Positions 35,267-43,368 of a stretch of DNA of 64,000 bases are shown here, in pieces (the first letter of the stretch is position 1; each line of letters starts with the position of its first letter). Position numbers and translations under genes: made by a program. The DNA is from Verrucomicrobiota bacterium. Its GTDB lineage: Bacteria; Verrucomicrobiota; Verrucomicrobiia; Chthoniobacterales; UBA10450. Where the stretch lies: assembly GCA_003218375.1 (NCBI GenBank), contig QHNH01000029.1, positions 1-64,000 on the forward strand. The letters are read 5' to 3'. The notes beneath the pieces were generated by a model. The model made no database searches and had not been told where the DNA came from. It worked only from the letters and a program-made list of their open reading frames with translations.

Positions 35267-36136
35267 TTACTCCACAAATTCCACCGTCGGCTCTTTGTCG
35301 ATGTAGCCGCGCTGACTCGCCGCGTGGAGGAATTCCCGGATCGCATTGCGTCCCGCCTCGCCGTAATCGCGGGTAAAATCGTTCACGTACATCCCGATGA
35401 ATTTGCCGGCGAGCTTTGCGTCCATGTCGCGCGCGTAAGGCATGGAGTGGCGCACCGCCTCGTCGCGATGAGCCAGGCCGTAATCGATGCTTTCGCGCAT
35501 GATCGCGAGCAGATCGCGCTGCACCGGCGCCGGGATGTCTTTGCGCAAGACATTCCCCCCGAGCGGCAACGGCAAATCGGTCACGCGCTTCCACCATTCA
35601 CCGAGATCGATCACTTTCCTGAACCCGGAACGAGCATAAGTGAGCTGGCCCTCGTGAATGATGAGGCCGGCGTCGGCCTTCCCGGCTTTCATGGTATCGA
35701 AGATTTGATCGAAGGGCACGACGACATGATCGAAGTCCCCCAGATAAAGTTGGAGCGCGAGATAGGCGCTCGTCATCCGACCGGGAATCGCAATTTTGCG
35801 GCCGCTAAGCCAGGCGCGGATTTGGTCGTCGGAGGTCGCGTCGAATTTCGCATCGCCCGGCACCACGACCATCGGCCCGTAGCCATCGCCCATGCTCGCG
35901 CCGCACGGCAGGAGCGCGTAACGATCGCTCACGTAGGCAAACGCGTGAATCGAGATCGCCGAGATATGCAGCTCGCCGCGGGTGGCGCGCTCGTTCAAGG
36001 TCTGGATGTCCTCGAGCCGATGCTCGAAGCGATAACCGCGCAGGTCGATTTTGTTTTTCGCCATCGCGTAAAACATGAAGGCGTCATCGGGATCGGGGGA
36101 ATGGCCGAGCGTGAAGACAGTCGGTTCTGACGACAT
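35267..36136 (-). CDS. mqnD: 1,4-dihydroxy-6-naphthoate synthase (futalosine pathway)
   Basis: MqnD converts cyclic dehypoxanthinyl futalosine to 1,4-dihydroxy-6-naphthoate on the futalosine route to menaquinone. The 289-residue protein starts with the typical LGHSPDPDDAFMFYAM, followed by HISAISIHAFAYV and a periplasmic-binding-like fold (IPGRMTSAYLALQLYLG, DAGLIIHEGQLTYA). Length matches the family. It suggests that the organism makes menaquinone by this route; the other mqn genes are not in this window. Confidence 0.93.
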   Translation of the reverse strand: MSSEPTVFTLGHSPDPDDAFMFYAMAKNKIDLRGYRFEHRLEDIQTLNERATRGELHISAISIHAFAYVSDRYALLPCGASMGDGYGPMVVVPGDAKFDATSDDQIRAWLSGRKIAIPGRMTSAYLALQLYLGDFDHVVVPFDQIFDTMKAGKADAGLIIHEGQLTYARSGFRKVIDLGEWWKRVTDLPLPLGGNVLRKDIPAPVQRDLLAIMRESIDYGLAHRDEAVRHSMPYARDMDAKLAGKFIGMYVNDFTRDYGEAGRNAIREFLHAASQRGYIDKEPTVEFVE

Positions 36137-36220
36137 CAGCGCACGCTACTGGCGGTGATTGAGATTGGCAAAATTGGTTGCTGTTTGCGTCCGCGAAGGT
36201 GAACCGATAACCTGCTGTTG

Positions 36221-37099
36221 ATGGCAAAGTCGGCTCTCGGCAAAGGTCTTAGCGCGTTGATCAGCGCGCGGTCCGCCCCGATCCGTCTCGAAGCCGAGCG
36301 GGGCGAAAAAATCCAGCAAGTCGATCTCTCCCGGATCGTGCCGAGCCCGTTGCAGCCGCGAAAAGATTTTGCGCGTGACGCGCTCGCCGAACTGGTCGAA
36401 TCGATTCGCCAGCACGGAATCATTCAGCCGCTGGTGGTGCGGAGCGTCGCCGGTAAACACGAATTGATCGCGGGCGAACGCCGCTGGCGCGCGGCCCAGG
36501 AAGCGGGATTGACGCAGGTGCCCGTCATCACCCGGGTCGCGACCGATCTTGAAGTCCTCGAGCTTTCGTTGATCGAGAATCTGCAACGCGCAGACCTCAA
36601 CCCGATCGAGGAGGCGCAGGCCTATGCGCGTCTCTCGAATGAATTCGGGATGCGCCAGGAAGACATCGCGCAAAAAGTCGGGCGAAGCCGTGCCGCCGTG
36701 GCGAACTCGGTGCGCCTGCTCGATCTTCATGAGCAGGTGCAAACCTGGCTCACGCAAGGATTGCTCTCCGTCGGACACGCCAAGGTGCTGTTGGCATTGA
36801 AGGAACCGGAGGAACAGCGCGCCGTAGCGGAAACGATCCTGCGCCGGAGCGCGACCGTTCGCGCGACCGAACGTCTCGTCGCCCGCCAGCTCGGCGGGAC
36901 GCGTCCGCGCCGCCGGCGGCAGACAGTGGCCACCTCGGCGACAATCGATGAGTTGCAGAATCGGTTGCAGGAACATCTGGGCACCCGGGTGATGGTGCAC
37001 CACGGCGAAAAACGGGGCCGGATTGAGATTGAATATTATGGCAACGACGATCTTCAGCGCGTCCTCAATGCCCTTGGATTGCCGGCGGCGGAGTTGTAA
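36221..37099 (+). CDS. parB: ParB/Spo0J chromosome partitioning protein
   Basis: ParB binds parS sites and loads chromosome organisation complexes. The 292-residue protein has GLGKGLSALI at the N-terminus, the CTPase/ParB domain (VPSPLQPRKDF, IQPLVVR, LIAGERRWRAAQEAGL) and the central HTH (MRQEDIAQKVGRSRAAVANSVRLL). A C-terminal dimerisation domain follows. parA is not adjacent; upstream is the divergent mqnD. I take the ATG at 36221, one codon after TTG. Confidence 0.95.
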   Translation: MAKSALGKGLSALISARSAPIRLEAERGEKIQQVDLSRIVPSPLQPRKDFARDALAELVESIRQHGIIQPLVVRSVAGKHELIAGERRWRAAQEAGLTQVPVITRVATDLEVLELSLIENLQRADLNPIEEAQAYARLSNEFGMRQEDIAQKVGRSRAAVANSVRLLDLHEQVQTWLTQGLLSVGHAKVLLALKEPEEQRAVAETILRRSATVRATERLVARQLGGTRPRRRRQTVATSATIDELQNRLQEHLGTRVMVHHGEKRGRIEIEYYGNDDLQRVLNALGLPAAEL

Positions 37100-37102
37100 G
37101 GG

Positions 37103-37194
37103 AGGTGGATCGAGCGCTCCGTCGCTCGATGTCAAAATAATGCCGGCGAAGCCGGGATTTCTTCGTCATCGCGCGCGGAGCGCGCGATCCACCT
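37103..37194. repeat. Long palindrome that carries the M28 lipoprotein start codon
   Basis: The left arm (37103-37131, starting AGGTGGATCG) pairs with the right arm (37167-37194, ending GATCCACCT). An inner CCGGC/GCCGG hairpin lies at 37143-37155. The ATG at 37140 of the downstream lipoprotein gene, and about 18 codons of it, are inside this element. Confidence 0.88.
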
Positions 37195-38084
37195 TTGCGA
37201 TTCTCGCGCTCAGTCTGCTGGCGGCGTGCGATCATGCGAATACCGAATCGCGCAGCGATCAGAGAAAAATATGGGAAGATTTTTCCGGCGATAAAGCGCT
37301 CGCCCATGTCCAGGCGATGGTCGATCTCGGTCCGCGGCCGCCCGGCACCGAAGCGATCGAAAAGACCAGAGCGTATTTGATTAAGCAGCTAGAAAGCGCC
37401 GGATGGAAAGTGGAACGACAGAGTTTCTCCGACCACACGCCACGCGGGAAAATGCAGTTCGTGAACCTGCTCGCAACATTCGGCGCCCAGGGCGCTCCGT
37501 CGTTTCTCGCCTGCTCGCATTACGACACGAAAACTTTCGACAACGCGCGCTTCGTCGGCGCGAACGACGCCGGCTCGAGCACCGGCGTGCTCCTGGAACT
37601 GGCGCGCGTGCTGGCCGAGCGTCCGGAGCTCGCGAGCAAAGTGAAGCTGGTCTTTTTCGACGGGGAAGAAGCTTACGAAAATTTCACCGAGACCGATGGA
37701 TTGTTCGGCAGCCGCTATTTTGCGAAACAGCTGGTCGCCCAGGACAAGGCGAAACTCTTTCGCGGCGGCATTTTGTTCGACATGGTGGGCGACAGATCGC
37801 TCACGATTACCTTGCCGCCCGATTCACCGCCCGACCTAACGAGCGGTATTTTTGCGGCAGCCGACGCCCTGAAATTGCGCAAGCATTTCACTTACTTCGA
37901 TCGCGACATCACCGACGATCACACGCCCTTGAACGAGATCGGTATCCCGGTCATCGACCTGATCGACTTCGAGTATCCGCCCTGGCATACGCCGGACGAC
38001 ACGATCGATAAATTGAGCGCGGAAAGTTTGCGCATCACCGGCGCGGTCGCCGCCTATTACCTCGCGGAGCTCGCCTTCAAATGA
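37140..38084 (+). CDS. M28-family peptidase / glutaminyl-cyclase-like lipoprotein
   Basis: The 314-residue product has a lipoprotein signal with lipobox LLAAC at residue about 30. A zinc-peptidase domain follows: ACSHYDTK (His, Asp ligand), GANDAGSSTGVLLELARVL, FFDGEEAYENF (Glu) and a C-terminal WHTPDDTIDKL (His), as in M28 and glutaminyl-peptide cyclotransferases. It probably acts in the periplasm as an aminopeptidase or cyclase. No other start exists before the lipobox, so the n-region comes from the palindromic repeat. The stop overlaps the parvulin start (ATGA). Confidence 0.9.
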   Translation: MPAKPGFLRHRARSARSTFAILALSLLAACDHANTESRSDQRKIWEDFSGDKALAHVQAMVDLGPRPPGTEAIEKTRAYLIKQLESAGWKVERQSFSDHTPRGKMQFVNLLATFGAQGAPSFLACSHYDTKTFDNARFVGANDAGSSTGVLLELARVLAERPELASKVKLVFFDGEEAYENFTETDGLFGSRYFAKQLVAQDKAKLFRGGILFDMVGDRSLTITLPPDSPPDLTSGIFAAADALKLRKHFTYFDRDITDDHTPLNEIGIPVIDLIDFEYPPWHTPDDTIDKLSAESLRITGAVAAYYLAELAFK

Positions 38085-38995
38085 ACCAGAGATTGCGCCT
38101 GGCTCTCGTGATGATGGTGGCGCTCCTGCTCGGCCTGGCTGTGAGCGAAGTGCTTTCTCGGTCGGCTGCGTTTCGCGATCTCGCCGGCCGGCTCGCTGGC
38201 CGGGGGCGGCTCGTTGCCCTTGCGCACGGCAAAGGAATTTACGAAACAGATCTTGGCGAGGACGAGCCGGGCGCGGCGGAGCTGGTCGTCCTGGAAAATC
38301 TCAGGCGCGTGGCTGGGAACGAGACGGTGGCCCCAGCCGCGGTCGATCGCGAGGTTGCCTTGCTCGAGGCGCAATTCGGGGATGACAAGACGTTTCGGAA
38401 AGCGCTTCGCATCAACGGCCTTTTCATCTCGGCTCTTCGCGACAAGGTGACGAATCAGCTCCGTGGCCTTGCCTGGCTCGAAAAACAAGTCCGACCAGCG
38501 ACTCCGGTCACCGAGCGGGAGTGCCGGGAATTTTATGAAGCCCATCGCGATCTTTTTGTGCAACCGGTCCGTTTCCGCGCTTCCCATCTTTTCCTCGCCG
38601 CGCATGCGGAGACGCCGCGGGAACTTTTTGAAGAAAAGGAACGGGCCATTGCGACGTTCGCGACGCGATTGAGCAAGGGCGAAACGCTTTCCGCTCTGGC
38701 GACCGCAGCTTCCGAGGATGAAGCGAGCAAACCGCGCGGCGGCGATCTCGGCTATTTTTCCGAAACGCGCACACCTCCGGAGTTCATCGCCGAGATCAAG
38801 AAGTTACGTGTCGGCGAAACCAGCAAGCCATTTCGTTCTCATCTCGGCTTCCATATCGCGCAGGTCACTGAGATCAGGGACGCGCGATTCCTGACCTTTG
38901 AAGAAGCGCGATCGGAAATTTCCCTGGCGCTTGCGAATAAGCGGCGGGCTCACCTGATCACCCAGTTCACTGGAAATCTCAGCCGTTCCGAATAG
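38081..38995 (+). CDS. Parvulin-type peptidyl-prolyl isomerase
   Basis: The 304-residue protein has an N-terminal membrane anchor (residues 6-24), a SurA/PpiD-like helical part (NLRRVAGNETVAPAAVDREVALLEAQFG) and a parvulin domain at about residues 180-285. That domain reads RFRASHLFLAA, LATAASEDEASKPRGGDLGYFS and GETSKPFRSHLGFHIAQVTE. It would help fold envelope proteins. Its ATGA overlap with the M28 lipoprotein gene argues for an operon. Confidence 0.9.
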   Translation: MNQRLRLALVMMVALLLGLAVSEVLSRSAAFRDLAGRLAGRGRLVALAHGKGIYETDLGEDEPGAAELVVLENLRRVAGNETVAPAAVDREVALLEAQFGDDKTFRKALRINGLFISALRDKVTNQLRGLAWLEKQVRPATPVTERECREFYEAHRDLFVQPVRFRASHLFLAAHAETPRELFEEKERAIATFATRLSKGETLSALATAASEDEASKPRGGDLGYFSETRTPPEFIAEIKKLRVGETSKPFRSHLGFHIAQVTEIRDARFLTFEEARSEISLALANKRRAHLITQFTGNLSRSE

Positions 38996-39036
38996 CTGTG
39001 TGAGTAATTCACCAGCAGCGCAGACGCAGTGTTTTC

Positions 39037-39061
39037 TTTCCTCTCCCTTAAGGAGAGGAAA
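39037..39061. terminator. Perfect hairpin after the parvulin gene
   Basis: A 10-base stem TTTCCTCTCC/GGAGAGGAAA with loop CTTAA, about 40 bases after the parvulin stop. There is no T tract, so a terminator role is only suggested. Confidence 0.5.
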
Positions 39062-39210
39062 ACTGACGCATCGCTGAAGTATGATGCGAACGCTTGGGGT
39101 TCGAAATGGTGGCCTCTAGCAAATTTCGGCATTGCGTCGCCGCTGGTTTGCCGTGATTTTCAGCGGTCGCCCGGTAAATGCCGGGGCATCCCCGAGAAAC
39201 GATTTAAAAA

Positions 39211-40461
39211 ATGGCGAGTAGGACGCGGAAAAATGTTGGAGTGCTGGGCCTGGGCATCATTGGCCAGCGGGTCGTGGAGAACCTGCGGGAAGGCGGGTTC
39301 CATGTCTTCGTTTGGAACCGGACGCCGCGGCCGGTGCCGAATTTCGTCGGCTCGCCCGCGGAAGTCGCCGAGCTCTGCGATTACATCCAGATTTTCGTTT
39401 CAGACGATGACGCGCTGCTCCAGATGGTGCAGCGGATGACGCCGAACCTGACCGCGCACCACATCGTGATGGCGCATTGCACGGTCTCGCCTGATACGAT
39501 GCGGGCGGCGGCGGAAATCGTGGAGCGCCGCGGCGGGCAACTGCTCGATTGCCCTTTCACCGGAAGCAAGAACGCGGCGGAAAAAGGCGAGCTGGTTTAT
39601 TACGTCGGCGGCGATGAAGCCGCGCTGCGCCAGGCGCGACCGATCCTGGAAGCGAGCAGCAAGGAAATCATCGATATCGGTAAGGTGGGCGATGCCACCA
39701 CGATCAAGGTGGCCACGAACATGATCACGGCCGCGAGCGTGCAAGGCGCGGCGGAAGCCCTGGCGCTGGTTTCGAAATCGGGCCTCTCTCCGGAAAAATT
39801 TGCGGCGGCGATGCGAAACAACGGGAGCAATTCCGCTACGCTCGAAATGAAACTGCCGATGATGATGGAAGGAAATTTCGAGCCGCATTTTTCGGTGAAG
39901 CACATGTTGAAGGATGTCGTCATCGCGACCCGGCTCGCCCGCGCCTTCGGGATCGAATTTGGTGCGACGGATGCGTCCCGGCACGGCCTGACCGAGGAGA
40001 TGCGACAGGGGCGCGGGGATGCGGATTATTCGTCGCTCTTTCGCCAATATTTTCCCGCGGGCGGTCCGCTCGGGGCGGCAGCAAATGGGGAAGAGGACCA
40101 GCCGCGCCTCGCCGGAATCGACGAAGGGAAGACCGAGCAACCCGAAAAAGTTCCGGTGGCGGTCGAGACTTCCGCCGAGGTGCCGTCAGAGGCGAAGTCG
40201 ATGGGGGAAGTGGTGCCGGCGCCTGCGACCGTGGAAGCGGAACCCGAAACGGCAACGGAAGTCGGCGGCCATACTACTGTGCCGGCGGCCCCGAACGAAC
40301 CCGCGCCGGCGATTTCTGCCGCGACCCAGCCTGTCGCTGCGACGGAGCCGAAGCCGAAAGAAGAAACCGTGCTGACCTTCCCAGTGCCGTTGAAGGAAGG
40401 AGAAGGCGAGGAGCCGCGCGGACTCTGGGGCGGGTTCTGGCGCCGGCGGACCGACGATTGA
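39211..40461 (+). CDS. NAD(P)-binding beta-hydroxyacid-dehydrogenase-like protein with disordered tail
   Basis: The 416-residue protein has a Rossmann domain VGVLGLGIIGQRVVENLREGG, a DCPFTGSKNAAEKGEL segment and a helical domain with KVATNMITAASVQGAAEALALVSKSGL, as in 3-hydroxyisobutyrate/6-phosphogluconate dehydrogenases and tartronate semialdehyde reductases. Canonical enzymes have about 290 residues. Here about 125 residues are added at the C-terminus: Pro/Ala/Glu-rich, acidic, ending RGLWGGFWRRR. The tail may bind a partner or membrane. The stop overlaps the region of the next start. Confidence 0.85.
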   Translation: MASRTRKNVGVLGLGIIGQRVVENLREGGFHVFVWNRTPRPVPNFVGSPAEVAELCDYIQIFVSDDDALLQMVQRMTPNLTAHHIVMAHCTVSPDTMRAAAEIVERRGGQLLDCPFTGSKNAAEKGELVYYVGGDEAALRQARPILEASSKEIIDIGKVGDATTIKVATNMITAASVQGAAEALALVSKSGLSPEKFAAAMRNNGSNSATLEMKLPMMMEGNFEPHFSVKHMLKDVVIATRLARAFGIEFGATDASRHGLTEEMRQGRGDADYSSLFRQYFPAGGPLGAAANGEEDQPRLAGIDEGKTEQPEKVPVAVETSAEVPSEAKSMGEVVPAPATVEAEPETATEVGGHTTVPAAPNEPAPAISAATQPVAATEPKPKEETVLTFPVPLKEGEGEEPRGLWGGFWRRRTDD

Positions 40462-40481
40462 GTTCATCCGCCGCGTCGCCG

Positions 40482-41378
40482 ATGACGCCAGCTTTCAGTT
40501 CGGAGCAAACGCGTTTTTTTGATTTGTCGGCACGGGTGAAATTGCGAGTGGCCGGCGCGGACTCTTTTCGTTTTCTCAACGGTCAGATCACGAACGATCT
40601 TCGGAAAGCGGCGGCGACTTCGGCGATTCAGGCATCGATCCTGAACGCGAAGGGAAAACTGAGCGCGCACGTTTTTGTTTCGATGGACAACAACGGCGCT
40701 TTCCGGCTGGACGCTGACGGCGATTTGCGGGAAGACCTTCCCGCCCGGCTCGAGCGCTACATCATCGCAGACGACGTCCAGCTCGAGGATGTGTCCGACG
40801 AATTCTCGGTTCTTCATTTCCTGGGCGAGACGCCGCCCGCGGGAGCGACCCCGGCGAGAACGGTGGCCTCAGAACGTTTTGGCTCGCCGGGCTGGGATTT
40901 TTGGTGCGAGCGTGCCCCGGCCGCCGAACTTCAGAGCCTATTTTCCGAGCGCTTTGATTTTTGCGATGACGTTTGCGCGGAAACCCTTCGAATCGAACGG
41001 GGCGTTCCGCGCTGGGGCCGCGAGCTGACAAATGAAATCATCCCAGTCGAGGCGAACCTGGAAGCGAGCTCGATCGATTACGAAAAAGGATGCTACATCG
41101 GGCAGGAAGTCATTTCGCGGATGAAGATGTCGGGGCAAACGAACAAACGTCTTTGCGGTATTGTGTCGCTTTCCGGCGCACCGTTGGCGGCAGAAATGCG
41201 GCTGACGAGCGAGACCGATCCGGGCAAGGACGTCGGCTGGATCACGAGCGCAACCAGCAGCGCTCGCCTCGGACGCGAGATCGCGCTCGGCTACGTAAAG
41301 CGTGGGTCCAACGAGACGGGGACGCGTCTGCTTGCCGCAGGAATTCCAGTTCAGGTCGCGCCCTTGCCGTTCGTTTGA
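40482..41378 (+). CDS. ygfZ: Folate-binding protein YgfZ
   Basis: YgfZ is a GcvT-like, tetrahydrofolate-binding protein that helps assemble or repair some [4Fe-4S] proteins. The 298-residue protein has FRFLNGQITNDL, LNAKGKLSAHVFV and the diagnostic loop KGCYIGQEVISRM. The ATG at 40482 is preferred; a TTG at 40458 would overlap the upstream stop. The following ABC-like gene begins 3 bases after its stop, so they are likely co-transcribed. Confidence 0.92.
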   Translation: MTPAFSSEQTRFFDLSARVKLRVAGADSFRFLNGQITNDLRKAAATSAIQASILNAKGKLSAHVFVSMDNNGAFRLDADGDLREDLPARLERYIIADDVQLEDVSDEFSVLHFLGETPPAGATPARTVASERFGSPGWDFWCERAPAAELQSLFSERFDFCDDVCAETLRIERGVPRWGRELTNEIIPVEANLEASSIDYEKGCYIGQEVISRMKMSGQTNKRLCGIVSLSGAPLAAEMRLTSETDPGKDVGWITSATSSARLGREIALGYVKRGSNETGTRLLAAGIPVQVAPLPFV

Positions 41379-41381
41379 GTT

Positions 41382-42467
41382 ATGGCCGCTGTCACGCTTA
41401 AGAACATCGGCGGCCTCGATCTCACGATCCACGACCGGGAATTCGTCGTCCTCGCGGGTCCTCCAGGTTGTGGCAGTTCCGCGATCGTTCGGTTGATGGC
41501 CGGCCTGGCGGATGTTTCGCAGGGTGACATTCTTCTCGACGAGCGGCGCATGAACGATGTTCTGCCGAAAAACCGGGACGTTGCTTTGCTCTTGCATGAT
41601 TACACGCCGTACCCGGCGATGACGGTCTCCGAAAATCTGGCGATTGGGTTGGAGCACCGGAAATTTGCGACCGCTGAAATCAGGAAACGCATCGCGGCCG
41701 TTGCCGAAACGCTCGGCTTGCAGGACCAATTGTCCGCGAAGCCGCAATCGCTTTCCCCCGAGCAGCGACGACTCATGGGCCTCGGTCGCGCAATGGTGCG
41801 CCAGCCGAAGGTGTATCTCTTTGACGACCCATTCGCGGATCTCGAGCCGGCCGCTGCGAGTCGTGGGCGCGCGGCGATCGCCGAGCTGCGCTTACGGTCT
41901 TCATCGACGATCCTTTACTCTACGAGCGATCCGGCGGAAGCGTTGGCGTTGGGAGCGCGCACCATCGTTCTCGAGGACGGTGTCGTGCAGCAGGATGCTG
42001 ATGCGCAAACGATCTTCGACGAACCCGCAAACTTATTTGTGGCGAAGTTCTTTGGCGATCCGCCGATGAATCTGATTCACGGAATCCTGAAACAGGAGCG
42101 CGATGCCGTTGCTTTTTCTGAAGCGGGCGATGGAACAATCGCCGTCCGTTGGCCCGCTTCGCGTTTTGCCGGTGCGAAAGAGCTCGTCAGCGCCCCGATT
42201 CTGCTCGGATTCCGTCCCCAGGCTGTCGAGATCGCGGAAGAAGCAAATCGTTCCACAAATGCCTTCCGGGCCCTGGTCGAGCGGGCCGAACCAAGAGGCG
42301 CGGAGACAGACCTTTATCTTCGGACCGGGGCGCACGCCCTGATCTGCCGGAGCCCTCGCTGGGCCGGTCGGGAGGAAGCCGGCCACCGGTTCCAGTTCGA
42401 GATTGAGCTCGGGAAAACGTATCTTTTTGACCCGGTTTCCGGCCGCCGGCTCACGCCGGAACCGTAA
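41382..42467 (+). CDS. MalK-like ABC ATPase fold with all catalytic motifs altered
   Basis: The 361-residue product aligns with MalK/UgpC-type subunits over the whole length, including a C-terminal TOBE domain. Walker A reads GPPGCGSSA (Lys replaced by S32), the Q-loop Gln is H72, the signature reads LSPEQ instead of LSGGQ, Walker B ends in DD (Glu replaced by D149), and the switch His is S182. The N-terminal aromatic (A-loop) segment is missing. ATP hydrolysis seems impossible. No permease or binding protein gene is nearby. It sits between ygfZ and a regulator upstream of glgE. I infer a regulatory or structural pseudo-ATPase. Confidence 0.85.
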   Translation: MAAVTLKNIGGLDLTIHDREFVVLAGPPGCGSSAIVRLMAGLADVSQGDILLDERRMNDVLPKNRDVALLLHDYTPYPAMTVSENLAIGLEHRKFATAEIRKRIAAVAETLGLQDQLSAKPQSLSPEQRRLMGLGRAMVRQPKVYLFDDPFADLEPAAASRGRAAIAELRLRSSSTILYSTSDPAEALALGARTIVLEDGVVQQDADAQTIFDEPANLFVAKFFGDPPMNLIHGILKQERDAVAFSEAGDGTIAVRWPASRFAGAKELVSAPILLGFRPQAVEIAEEANRSTNAFRALVERAEPRGAETDLYLRTGAHALICRSPRWAGREEAGHRFQFEIELGKTYLFDPVSGRRLTPEP

Positions 42468-42560
42468 TTTCCGTTGCTCCTGAATCTTGCGTAAGTTTAG
42501 TATTGCCTTTCCAAGGTGAGCGCGGGTAATCTCTGCCCGCATCTACCGAGGAGCCCCGCA

Positions 42561-43202
42561 GTGAACCAACAATTACTTGCCGAAATCGGCCGCACCCAGC
42601 GGCTCGAAATTCTTAACACGCTCAAGCGCACCAAAGGCTTGTCCGTTAACGAGCTCGTCGCGCGCATGAAGATGAGCTACATGGGCATCAAGCAGCATTG
42701 CCTCACCCTCGAGCGCGACGGTTACCTCGACACCTGGCGGCGCCCGCAAAAAATGGGCCGGCCCGAGATGGTCTATCGCCTCACCCGCCGCACCCACGAT
42801 CTTTTCCCGTGCGATAGCAACGACTTCACCCTCGAGCTGCTGAAGTCGATCAAGGAAGTGCACGGACCCAATGGCCCGGAGAAAATGCTCTTCAATGTCT
42901 TCGAACGAAAAACGGTCGGCCTCAAAGCGAAGGTCAAGGGCGACACGGTCCTCGAGCGCGCGAAATGGCTCGCCGCCCAGCGCGAGAAAGAAGGTTACAT
43001 GTCGCAGTATGTGGCGGATGAAAAAGAAGGCGGCCCGCAGATTCTCGAATGCCATTCGCCCATTTTGAATTTGCTCGATCAATACCCGATCATCGGCCGC
43101 CTCGAGAAAGACATGGTTGAAGGCGTGCTCGGGACGGAAGTGCGCCGCGAAGAGACCCGGACATCGGGACTCTACGAGTGCGCCTTTTATTTCGCGGTCT
43201 GA
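42561..43202 (+). CDS. HTH transcriptional regulator (ArsR/SufR-like)
   Basis: The 213-residue protein begins with a winged helix (residues about 1-75: RTQRLEILNTLKRTKGLSVNELVARMKMSYMGIKQHCLTLERDGYL) followed by RRPQKMGRPEMVYRLTRR, the wing of SufR/DeoR-like repressors. The C-terminal half has conserved-looking ECHSPI and YEC elements, so a metal or Fe-S ligand is possible though the SufR cysteine spacing is not met. The GTG start at 42561 has GAGGAG 7 bases upstream. Target genes are unknown; glgE follows after a palindrome. Confidence 0.8.
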   Translation: MNQQLLAEIGRTQRLEILNTLKRTKGLSVNELVARMKMSYMGIKQHCLTLERDGYLDTWRRPQKMGRPEMVYRLTRRTHDLFPCDSNDFTLELLKSIKEVHGPNGPEKMLFNVFERKTVGLKAKVKGDTVLERAKWLAAQREKEGYMSQYVADEKEGGPQILECHSPILNLLDQYPIIGRLEKDMVEGVLGTEVRREETRTSGLYECAFYFAV

Positions 43203-43209
43203 TTTACCT

Positions 43210-43284
43210 GATGTAGCGGCGGGCGTCCCACCCGCAACTGCGTAGGCTAGAGCTCCCGCGGGTGAGGACACCCGGCCCTACATC
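43210..43284. repeat. Imperfect palindrome upstream of glgE
   Basis: The left arm (43210-43235, GATGTAG...CACCCGC) pairs with the right arm (43258-43284, GCGGGTG...CTACATC) with a few mismatches. It fills the gap between the HTH gene and glgE. Confidence 0.8.
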
Positions 43285-43368
43285 GCCGGGAGTCGCTTAT
43301 GGAATCGGCCCATATTCGCCCACAATTCCGCTTTCGCCGGGGGCGAATCTCAGTTGATTGATGGCCCC

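Noticed and set aside
36146-37135. Antisense open frame of 329 codons covering parB
   Set aside because: ParB on the other strand is certain, and the shadow crosses a palindrome.
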